This document shows positions 1-5,722 of a stretch of DNA of 23,942 nucleotides, in pieces. The DNA comes from an uncultured Roseburia sp. (GTDB lineage: Bacteria; Bacillota; Clostridia; Lachnospirales; Lachnospiraceae): contig CANTEO010000042.1 in assembly GCA_947652855.1 (NCBI GenBank), positions 1-23,942 on the forward strand, in the 5' to 3' direction. How positions within the stretch are numbered: the stretch's first letter is position 1; each line of letters starts with the position of its first letter. A program made the position numbers and the translations under genes. The notes below the pieces were generated by a model. It saw only the letters and a list, made by a program, of their open reading frames with translations. It made no database searches and was not told the origin of the DNA.

Positions 1-12
1 AGATAAAATGAA

Positions 13-62
13 GCTGCCGCTTCACGAATTTTCATTCGTTAAAGCGACAGCCCCTCTTTTTT
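13..62. terminator. Bidirectional terminator downstream of fliC
   Basis: An imperfect long hairpin pairs 13-29 with 34-51 (outer arms GCTGCCGCTT and AAGCGACAGC, one mismatch). On the plus strand it is followed by a run of T at 56-62, and on the minus strand by a T-rich stretch (TTCATTTTATCT at 1-12). It lies about 50 bases past the fliC stop codon and so should end the csrA-fliC transcript. It could also stop transcription entering from the left. Confidence 0.75.
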
Positions 63-102
63 AACTGTGCTATAGATATGCTGTATGAGAAGAAATCCTA
101 AA

Positions 103-2043
103 TTACTGCAGCAAGGAAAGAACGCCCTGCGTAGACTGATTCGCCTGCGCCAGCATCGACTGGCCCGCCTGCGCCAGGATATTGTTCTTGGAATATTCCA
201 CCATCTCCTCTGCCATGTCCGTATCGCGAATGCGGGATTCTGCCGCCGTGGTGTTCTCAGCGATATTATCCAGATTAGCGATCGTATGCTCTAAGCGGTT
301 CTGCACGGCGCCAAGGGCGGAACGCTGCTCAGACACTTTAGAGATGGCGTCTGCAATCGCGTCGATGGCATAGGTTGCGGAGTTCCCGCTGTTATCAGAG
401 ACATTCAGCCCCTTCACGCCAAGCCCCGCCGCGTTCATCGTGTCAATGTCCACCGTGATCTTGTTCGTCATGTCAGCGTCAGAGCCTACATGAAGGTTGA
501 AGGAAAGGGATTTCACAACCTCCACTGTCCCCTGCGTAATGGTGAACCCGCCATTGCCGTCATTGGTGACGGCTGCCGCGACATCCGTGCCGATGCTGGA
601 GGCTTTCTGCAGCTCGTCTGCGATCATGGAATACGCCTGCTTTGCGCTGATGACCTTTTCGTTGGACTCCGGAAGGGCGATGTCGCCGATGACTGTTTTT
701 GGCCCATTGCCGTCATCCACAATGTCGCCATCATGAATTTTTGATAAAATCGCTTCTTTTGTCAGCTTGAAAACTTCTTCATCGACATCCGCCTCATCTA
801 CGATGGTGTATGTGATCTGATCGACCCCGCTTCCAATCGTTACAGTATCCCCAACGCTTAAGGCGTCAATAGCGTCAAAGGTATCTTTTGCGGACTGCGG
901 ATCTTCAGCTGTCACTTTTGTGGTGGCGCCGCCAACGGTAAAGCTGTCTCCTGCGGCCAGCGTAACGGCGGTATTGTCGGTGATGCCCGCTCCCGCTTTT
1001 GCGACAGTGGAAGCTTTTGTGTCGGCCAGCAGATCCTTGCTGATTTCGCCTTCTTTCAAAGAAGCCACGATTGAAGGGGGCGCGGCAAAGGTTACCGGTG
1101 CGGCCGTTGCATTGGCGGTTCCGCTGGCTGCGGTTTTCGTTACCGTCGCTTTTATGGCAGTGACTTGCTTTCCCTCCGCTAAGGCTGCTTCAATCTTCGC
1201 CTTTACGTCATTCACGTTAACGTCCGTATCGACCCCTGCGCCAGGAGCGGTTTTTGCTGTGTACGTAACATCTCCAATTTTGAACTGATCAGTGTCTGTA
1301 AACGTCAGATCCTCCAAAGAGATTTTGTCTGTCACGGTGTAGGTGTTTCCGTTGTACGTTACGCTGTCTCCAACGCCCAAAACGGTGTTGTCAAGCGCCG
1401 TAGCGGCTTTTGCATACCCATCCGTGCTTGTATTCAGCTCCGTCGGATCCTGATGGTTCGCCGCTGTCCCGATCGTATACTCTTTCCCGCCGATTGTGAT
1501 CTTGTCGCCGTTCTCAAGCGCCTTATCCAGCGCAAACTTTGTCGTGCCTCCGCCAACGTCCGTCAGCGTCCCCTTAATTCCCGCGTCATGCGCCGCGACC
1601 GTCTGCGTCTCAAGCTCGCCGCCCTTATCGCCTTTGAGCAGATAAATCTCATTGAATTTCGTCGTCTCCGCCACGCGGTCGATCTCCGTCGTAAGCTGGT
1701 CGATCTCTGCCTGGATGGCGTCACGGTCCGCTTCCGAGTTCGTGCCGTTGGATGCCTGCGTCGCCAGCTCATTCATGCGCTGCAGCATAGAATGCACTTC
1801 CGTCAACGCGCCCTCTGCCGTCTGCACTGCGGACACGCCGTCCTCTGCATTTGTTGACGCGCGGTTTAAGCCGCGGATCTGCTTGCGCATCTTTTCAGAA
1901 ATCGTAAGCCCTGCCGCGTCGTCCGCCGCGCGGTTGATCTTATAGCCGCTGGAGAGCTTCTCCGTTGATTTGGACTGGCTGCCCGTCGTCATGCCCAACA
2001 TCCTGTTTGCGTTCATTGCCTGTAAATTGTGCTGTACTACCAT
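103..2043 (-). CDS. fliC: Flagellin, 646 residues, with long variable central region
   Basis: This is the structural subunit of the flagellar filament, exported through the flagellar type III apparatus. The conserved N-terminal D0/D1 region covers about residues 1-140 (NANRMLG, LSSGYKINRAADDAAGL, LQRMNELATQASN). The conserved C-terminal D1/D0 region covers about 565-646 (QNRLEHTIANL, ESRIRDTDMAEEM, ending VLSLLQ). The LQRMNELA segment matches the area that TLR5 recognises in other flagellins. Residues 140-560 are a large surface-exposed insert, so the protein is longer than the roughly 270-500 residues common in Clostridia. It contains several degenerate copies of a short GD-x-hydrophobic-T-x-G-G...YT motif. 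The ATG at 2043 is fixed by a GGAGG at 2051-2055. csrA lies 117 bases upstream on the same strand, and the leader carries a likely CsrA-binding hairpin. Hag or FlaA would be equally valid names. Confidence 0.97.
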   Translation of the reverse strand: MVVQHNLQAMNANRMLGMTTGSQSKSTEKLSSGYKINRAADDAAGLTISEKMRKQIRGLNRASTNAEDGVSAVQTAEGALTEVHSMLQRMNELATQASNGTNSEADRDAIQAEIDQLTTEIDRVAETTKFNEIYLLKGDKGGELETQTVAAHDAGIKGTLTDVGGGTTKFALDKALENGDKITIGGKEYTIGTAANHQDPTELNTSTDGYAKAATALDNTVLGVGDSVTYNGNTYTVTDKISLEDLTFTDTDQFKIGDVTYTAKTAPGAGVDTDVNVNDVKAKIEAALAEGKQVTAIKATVTKTAASGTANATAAPVTFAAPPSIVASLKEGEISKDLLADTKASTVAKAGAGITDNTAVTLAAGDSFTVGGATTKVTAEDPQSAKDTFDAIDALSVGDTVTIGSGVDQITYTIVDEADVDEEVFKLTKEAILSKIHDGDIVDDGNGPKTVIGDIALPESNEKVISAKQAYSMIADELQKASSIGTDVAAAVTNDGNGGFTITQGTVEVVKSLSFNLHVGSDADMTNKITVDIDTMNAAGLGVKGLNVSDNSGNSATYAIDAIADAISKVSEQRSALGAVQNRLEHTIANLDNIAENTTAAESRIRDTDMAEEMVEYSKNNILAQAGQSMLAQANQSTQGVLSLLQ

Positions 2044-2050
2044 ATGATTA

Positions 2051-2092
2051 CCTCCATGTGTTTGATTTGACCCTAAGAATCCGTTCCTAGGG
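2051..2092 (-). promoter_or_regulatory. Probable CsrA-binding leader of fliC (hairpin site plus SD site)
   Basis: On the mRNA sense, 2092-2084 (CCCUAGGAA) pairs with 2079-2071 (UUCUUAGGG) in a 9-bp stem with one G-U pair. The loop is CGGA, and if the closing A-U opens it gives the ACGGAU presentation typical of high-affinity CsrA sites. A second GGA sits inside the Shine-Dalgarno (AUGGAGG at 2051-2057). A hairpin GGA plus an SD GGA is the known architecture of the Bacillus subtilis hag leader, where CsrA blocks ribosome loading and FliW relieves it. Binding here is inferred from this pattern and from the neighbouring csrA. Confidence 0.7.
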
Positions 2093-2106
2093 CGTTCCTT
2101 TGGCTG

Positions 2107-2135
2107 CTATAATAAGCCCGCCCCGATCAGGCGGG
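2107..2135 (-). terminator. GC-rich hairpin between csrA and fliC
   Basis: CCCGCC at 2117-2122 pairs perfectly with GGCGGG at 2130-2135 around a 7-base loop. On the minus strand the hairpin is followed by CTTATTATAG, which is T-rich but not a clean T run. It lies just after the csrA stop codon and before the fliC leader hairpin. It may partly terminate csrA transcripts, or mark an RNA processing or stability boundary. No convincing flagellar sigma-factor promoter was found in this gap. Confidence 0.45.
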
Positions 2136-2160
2136 AATATTACCTTACCCTTACCGCGCC

Positions 2161-2421
2161 TTACGCATTGCCCTGCCTTTGCCGCTGCTTCTCCCGCATC
2201 AGGATGCCCACGATCTGCTTCTGGGCCTCCGCAGAAATGCCGCCTTCCCGATAATAGGGAGAGGGCCTCCCCTTCGCCCCGGCGCCGCTCCTTGCAATGT
2301 TCATCTCCCTTGGCGCGTCCACCAGCAAATGAATATTGTTGGCGGAGCCGCCGGAGAAAACCACCTTGATCTCATCCCCAATGTCAATAAAATCGCCCGG
2401 CTTCAATGTCAGTTTCAGCAT
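2161..2421 (-). CDS. csrA: CsrA/RsmA-family translational regulator with C-terminal extension
   Basis: This is an RNA-binding regulator that represses translation by binding GGA motifs, and in Gram-positive bacteria its main target is flagellin. Residues 1-44 match the family: MLKLTLKPGD, then the IGDEIKVVF strands and VDAPREMNIAR. The key RNA-contact positions L4 and R44 are kept. At 86 residues it is longer than the usual 60-75. The additional tail (45-86) is basic and Gln/Arg-rich, containing PYYREGG and AQKQIVGILMREKQR. The start at 2421 is chosen because GGAGG stands 5 bases upstream; an in-frame extension to 2535 runs back through the inverted repeat and has no ribosome site. In B. subtilis the partner FliW acts on the CsrA C-terminal region, so the tail may be its contact surface. 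FliW itself is not in the window. Confidence 0.9.
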   Translation of the reverse strand: MLKLTLKPGDFIDIGDEIKVVFSGGSANNIHLLVDAPREMNIARSGAGAKGRPSPYYREGGISAEAQKQIVGILMREKQRQRQGNA

Positions 2422-2490
2422 AAGAACCTCCTTGTTTTGCGTCATTTCCGGCCGCGCCCCAAAAGCCGCGGCAAGATGCTCTCCCAAGAC

Positions 2491-2516
2491 GCAACATTTT
2501 GTGTAAAATGTTGCAT
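2491..2516 (+). repeat. Left inverted repeat of the recombinase cassette (IRL)
   Basis: A 26-nt sequence whose exact reverse complement occurs at 3254-3279. It is itself a palindrome: GCAACATTTT (2491-2500) and AAAATGTTGC (2505-2514) flank an asymmetric GTGT centre. Two mirror-image half-sites around a short asymmetric core is the form expected of a tyrosine-recombinase crossover site. It lies 69 bases upstream of the csrA start and 93 bases upstream of the recombinase start. Confidence 0.85.
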
Positions 2517-2609
2517 ATGGCGGGCGGCAACGCATTTTTCAGGCAATACGTCATGGAGGACGAAGACAAGAGACAAGGCCGCAAAAACAGCGGCGGAAAG
2601 GACTGCACT

Positions 2610-3191
2610 ATGGGAACTGCACAGCCAATTCGGGACAGACAGGATTTAAAAAGGTTCATGCGCTACTACTTAACGGAATCTCCAAATCCAAGAAATTATG
2701 CAATGGTGATTTTGGGACTGCATTCCGCGCTCCGCATCAGCGATATGTTAAATTTAAAATGGGAGATGCTCTACCAATTTGAAAAAGGCTTTTATTTTGA
2801 CCATTTACTGCTTTATAAAAAAAAGACGGGAAAGAAAAGCTGCATTGCGCTCAATGAATGCGTCAAAGAAGCTTTAGAACGCCATCGCCAATCGTGCGTC
2901 CCAAAGCCAGGGCATTCTGTCTTCTCAAAAAAGACCAGCCCGAATGAGCCGCTTTCCCGTTCCCAGGCATACCGCGTCATAAAAAAAGCGGCAGCGGAGA
3001 CGCTTCTCGATCCGCACATTAGCTGCCATTCCTTAAGGAAAACCTTTGGATACCATGCGTTCAAGCAAGGAACGCCCCCGGCGCTGCTCATGGACATCTT
3101 TAACCATTCTTCCTTTGACGTTACAAAGCGCTATTTGGGAATTCGCCAGGACGAGCGGGACTCCATATTCCTGACAATGGATTTTTCTTAA
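2610..3191 (+). CDS. FimB/FimE-sized tyrosine site-specific recombinase
   Basis: A 193-residue protein made almost only of the catalytic domain of tyrosine recombinases. The catalytic set is visible: Arg42 (LHSALRISD), a Lys near 71 in the KKKTGKK beta-hairpin, His140 and Arg143 (CHSLRKTFG), His166 (FNHSS) and nucleophile Tyr175 (KRYLG). It lacks the long N-terminal core-binding domain of phage integrases. Its size and residue spacing closely resemble the fimbrial switch recombinases FimB and FimE (about 200 residues; R47, H141, R144, Y176). The ATG at 2610 is preferred because AAAGGA stands 7 bases upstream; an open frame reaching 2499 starts inside the left repeat with no ribosome site. The gene is flanked by inverted repeats and opposes its neighbours. 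Predicted role: inverting its own cassette and perhaps acting on other sites. Confidence 0.88.
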   Translation: MGTAQPIRDRQDLKRFMRYYLTESPNPRNYAMVILGLHSALRISDMLNLKWEMLYQFEKGFYFDHLLLYKKKTGKKSCIALNECVKEALERHRQSCVPKPGHSVFSKKTSPNEPLSRSQAYRVIKKAAAETLLDPHISCHSLRKTFGYHAFKQGTPPALLMDIFNHSSFDVTKRYLGIRQDERDSIFLTMDFS

Positions 3192-3253
3192 AAAAATCAT
3201 ATTGGGGGTTAAGTATTTTTAAAAAATGACGAAATAAAATATGTAAACAAAAA

Positions 3254-3290
3254 ATGCAACATTTTACACAAAATGTTGCATTTTTTTATT
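3254..3290 (+). repeat. Right inverted repeat (IRR), also terminator-shaped
   Basis: 3254-3279 is the exact reverse complement of 2491-2516, with arms GCAACATTTT and AAAATGTTGC around ACAC. It lies 62 bases past the recombinase stop. It is followed by seven T at 3281-3287, so the RNA hairpin plus U tract would also work as an intrinsic terminator for the recombinase. The left copy lacks a T run, so termination does not explain the pair of repeats. Confidence 0.85.
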
Positions 3291-3336
3291 ATTATGAACC
3301 TATTTCAAAAACTTATTCCAAACGTTTGAAAAACGC

Positions 3337-3379
3337 AAAAAAAGCGCATGGCCCCATCTCATCTCTGTTCCACACGCTT
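3337..3379 (-). terminator. Terminator downstream of the small membrane protein gene
   Basis: On the minus strand AAGCGTGTGG (3379-3370) pairs with CCATGCGCTT (3351-3342) in a 10-bp stem with two G-U pairs and an 18-base loop. Seven T follow directly (3343-3337). It lies about 40 bases after the stop codon at 3420. The rest of 3192-3419, between the recombinase and this gene, holds only the right repeat and AT-rich sequence. Confidence 0.6.
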
Positions 3380-3419
3380 TTCCTTCTCTTATTCACCCTG
3401 TGGCAAACGCAAAGCCGCC

Positions 3420-3743
3420 TTACTTCCGCTTTACCTGAATCTGATGGAACGCCTGAAGGGCCTTCTCCTTCATCCCGTCATAGTCAAACTCCTGCTCAAT
3501 CATCTTCGCCACATCCTTCGTCGAATACTGATAAAAATTCGTCTTTGTATAGTCGCACAGCACATACGCCCCAAAGATGAACGCCGCGACCAGCAGGCGA
3601 ACTTTAAAAAAGGAGAAGCCTTCCTGCACTTCTCCTTTTGTATCCAAGTCCCTCTCAAATTCATAGCTGCGTTCCGGCAAGTCAAACGATTTGCGAACCT
3701 GCTGTATGTATGCCTTTCTCTTGTCTACCTCTTCCATGCGCAT
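3420..3743 (-). CDS. Small single-pass membrane protein, unknown function
   Basis: A 107-residue protein not recognised as a known family. Residues about 1-44 are charged (DKRKAYIQQVRKSF, YEFERDLDTK). One hydrophobic segment follows at about 47-64 (VRLLVAAFIFGAYVLCDY). The C-terminal half is polar and predicted helical, with YSTKDVAKMIEQEFDYDGM and a KALQAFHQIQVKRK end. There is no signal peptidase site, so it is probably anchored by the single helix. The start at 3743 is tentative: no strong Shine-Dalgarno is seen, and a second ATG lies two codons in. It stands alone between the his operon and the recombinase cassette and has its own terminator. A convincing promoter was not found. Confidence 0.65.
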   Translation of the reverse strand: MRMEEVDKRKAYIQQVRKSFDLPERSYEFERDLDTKGEVQEGFSFFKVRLLVAAFIFGAYVLCDYTKTNFYQYSTKDVAKMIEQEFDYDGMKEKALQAFHQIQVKRK

Positions 3744-3845
3744 CGCATTTTCCCGTTTTCTTTTACTATATGAAAGACTGTCCCGATTTATTCACATGGG
3801 GGCTTTGACCTGCCTTTTGGCCCTGTTTCTTTCCCGGCCCCTTCC

Positions 3846-5126
3846 CTACCGCTGCGAAAGCTCCTGCGTAATGTCCTCCCAGGAAATGCCGCATTCCGCC
3901 ATCAAAACCATCAGATGATACAGATAATCAGAAATTTCATACTTAATTTCCTCCGGGTTCGGATTTTTGGCCGCAATAATGATTTCCGCATTCTCCTCCC
4001 CGACTTTCTTTAAGATCTTGTCAATTCCTTTTTGAAACAGATAATTCGTGTAAGAGCCTTCCTTTGGATGCGCCTTCCTGTCCAAAATGATCTGGAACAC
4101 ATCCTCCAAAACCTTCTGCGGATTTTTCTCCATGTATTCCTTCTTTACAATCGGATGGAAAAAACAAGAGGGCTTGCCCGTATGGCAGGCAGGGCCGATT
4201 TGGGACACCTTCGCTAAAATCGTGTCAAAATCACAGTCCGCCGTTAACGACTTCACATACTGAATGTGGCCGGAGGTCTCGCCTTTCATCCAAATCTCCT
4301 GGCGGCTCCTGCTGAAATACGTCATCTTGCCGGAATTGACCGTACATAAAAACGCCTCTTCGTTCATGTAAGCCAGCATCAAAACCTCATCCGTACGGTA
4401 ATCCTGCACGATGACCGGAACCATGCCGTCGGAATTCAGCTTTAAGTCCGACCAGGACAGCGCGGACGTAAAATTCACCATGCGGATCCCCTGAGACGAA
4501 AGCTCTGACTTTAGCAGCATAATGTCCGTCTCTAAGTCCGTGATGAACGTTCCCGTAACGCCGCGAACCAAATCGCGCCTAAGGACGTCCAAAATCTCCT
4601 CCATGCCAAAATGATCCATCACGACAACCGATGGGATCGTCGTGATATTTTCCACCGCATCCAGTAAATTTTTATTCATGACTAACATCTCATGAAAATT
4701 CTCTTCCATCGCGTCTTTGTGCTTAAAGATAAAATCCACGTTTTTCACCGACACGAGGATCCGGTCTTTTCCAAAGCGCTTGCTGGCCTCTTTGGCAAGC
4801 TCAATGCTCTCCGGCTTGGAGCCGTTTAGCATCACTTGCAGGCAGCCCGCATAAAAAATTTTTTTTATGTCCTCAAAACGGTTGATATTGCCGCCCGCAC
4901 AGACTTTAATTTCCAAATTATGGTTCAAATTCTTAATCGTCTGCAGGTTCAGCTCATGCTCCTCGTCGTCTTCCGACAAGTCAAACACAAAAATTTTATC
5001 AATGCCGCAGTCATTGTAAACCTTTGCCCGCTCAAACACATCCCCCTCCGGCGTGAAGTCAGCGGGGCTTTTCACTGCCCTTCCATCCTTTAAATAGATG
5101 GCCGCGCAAATATTTTTATATTCCAT
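3846..5126 (-). CDS. hisIE: HisIE with an N-terminal degenerate HisA/HisF-like barrel
   Basis: A 426-residue fusion for steps 2 and 3 of histidine synthesis. Residues 224-325 are the phosphoribosyl-AMP cyclohydrolase (HisI: FSRSR, KGETSGH, DCDFD, CHTG, SCFF, with Cys298, Cys314 and Cys321 as metal ligands). Residues 335-426 are the phosphoribosyl-ATP pyrophosphohydrolase (HisE: EGSYTNYLF, KKVGEENAEIIIAAKN, DYLYHLMVLMAE). Residues 1-215 resemble a HisF/HisA barrel (LKDGRAVKS, VCAGGNINRFEDIKK phosphate loop). By hand alignment, the two catalytic aspartates of that family are replaced by Tyr11 and Lys128, so the barrel is probably not an active HisA or HisF. AAGGAAG, inside the end of hisB, precedes the start, and the two genes are 2 bases apart. 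It is the last gene of the his operon. No clear terminator is visible in 3744-3845. Confidence 0.93.
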   Translation of the reverse strand: MEYKNICAAIYLKDGRAVKSPADFTPEGDVFERAKVYNDCGIDKIFVFDLSEDDEEHELNLQTIKNLNHNLEIKVCAGGNINRFEDIKKIFYAGCLQVMLNGSKPESIELAKEASKRFGKDRILVSVKNVDFIFKHKDAMEENFHEMLVMNKNLLDAVENITTIPSVVVMDHFGMEEILDVLRRDLVRGVTGTFITDLETDIMLLKSELSSQGIRMVNFTSALSWSDLKLNSDGMVPVIVQDYRTDEVLMLAYMNEEAFLCTVNSGKMTYFSRSRQEIWMKGETSGHIQYVKSLTADCDFDTILAKVSQIGPACHTGKPSCFFHPIVKKEYMEKNPQKVLEDVFQIILDRKAHPKEGSYTNYLFQKGIDKILKKVGEENAEIIIAAKNPNPEEIKYEISDYLYHLMVLMAECGISWEDITQELSQR

Positions 5127-5128
5127 CC

Positions 5129-5716
5129 TTACAAACTTCCTTTTGTCGATAAAATTCCGGTGACCCTCCCGTCAAGCCCGGTCGCTTCGTCCAAAGCCCT
5201 TGCGAACGCTTTGAACATCCCTTCTATTATATGATGATTGTTCGTCCCTGACAATACCTTAATATGCAGATTCATCCCCGCGCGATAAGAAATCGCGTAA
5301 AAGAACTCCTTCACCGTCTCAGTGTCCAGATAGCCCACCCGATCCGTCGTAAATTCCGCGTCAAACGCCAGATACGGCCTGCCGGAAAGGTCAACCGCGC
5401 AAAGCACAAGCGTCTCGTCCATTGGCAGGATGCAGCTCCCATAGCGCCGGATCCCTTTTTTATCGCCCAGCGCTTTTTTGATCGCCTTTCCCAATACAAT
5501 CCCAACGTCTTCCACCGTATGATGGCAGTCCACGATCAAATCCCCCTCGGCCTTGACGTTTACGTCAAAAAAGCCGTGCCGGGAAAACGCCTCCAGCATA
5601 TGGTCGAAAAACCCGATCCCCGTGTCAATCTCCGACGCGCCCTGCCCGTCCAGATTCAATTTAATGGAAATGTCCGTCTCCCCTGTCGTCCTGCTGATCT
5701 TTACTTCCCTAGCCAT
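5129..5716 (-). CDS. hisB: Imidazoleglycerol-phosphate dehydratase
   Basis: This 195-residue enzyme dehydrates imidazole glycerol phosphate to imidazole acetol phosphate (step 6 of histidine synthesis). The family signatures with metal-binding histidines are present: GFFDHMLEAFSRHG near residue 35, DCHHTVEDVGI near 63, and NNHHIIEGMFKAFARAL near 158. Length matches the monofunctional dehydratase; there is no fused histidinol-phosphatase domain. GGGAGAG stands upstream of the ATG, and hisD ends 6 bases before it. It lies between hisD and hisIE in one tight operon, so translation is probably coupled. Confidence 0.97.
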   Translation of the reverse strand: MAREVKISRTTGETDISIKLNLDGQGASEIDTGIGFFDHMLEAFSRHGFFDVNVKAEGDLIVDCHHTVEDVGIVLGKAIKKALGDKKGIRRYGSCILPMDETLVLCAVDLSGRPYLAFDAEFTTDRVGYLDTETVKEFFYAISYRAGMNLHIKVLSGTNNHHIIEGMFKAFARALDEATGLDGRVTGILSTKGSL

Positions 5717-5722
5717 ATGCGC

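Larger units (their letters stand above)
2491..3279. mobile_element. Putative invertible DNA cassette carrying its own recombinase
   Basis: A 789-base segment is bounded by perfect 26-nt repeats in inverted orientation and holds a single gene, a FimB/FimE-like tyrosine recombinase. That gene is the only clear one on the plus strand in this window, as expected if the segment can flip. Each end has a recombination-site layout with opposite cores (GTGT on the left, ACAC on the right). Recombination between inverted sites inverts the DNA between them. In the present orientation the recombinase points away from csrA-fliC. In the other, its transcription would run into csrA. Inversion itself is inferred. 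A small insertion element that ends in these repeats is the alternative reading. Confidence 0.65.

Noticed and set aside
920..1288. 122-codon plus-strand frame inside fliC
   Set aside because: It is the antisense shadow of the flagellin central region; it has no ribosome site and low-complexity Ala/Val/Ser content reflecting the complement of flagellin codons.
2044..2160. Flagellar sigma-factor promoter between csrA and fliC
   Set aside because: I looked for TAAA, 15 bases, then GCCGATAA-like on the minus strand; the best alignments have too many mismatches, so none is claimed.
2499..2609. Longer recombinase start (TTG 2499, ATG 2508 or ATG 2517)
   Set aside because: These codons lie in or at the left repeat and lack a Shine-Dalgarno; ATG 2610 has AAAGGA at 7-base spacing and gives the FimB-like length.
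2384..2659. 91-codon minus-strand frame overlapping csrA and the left repeat
   Set aside because: It overlaps csrA and the recombinase in other frames, crosses the repeat, and resembles no protein; csrA in its own frame has the clear ribosome site.
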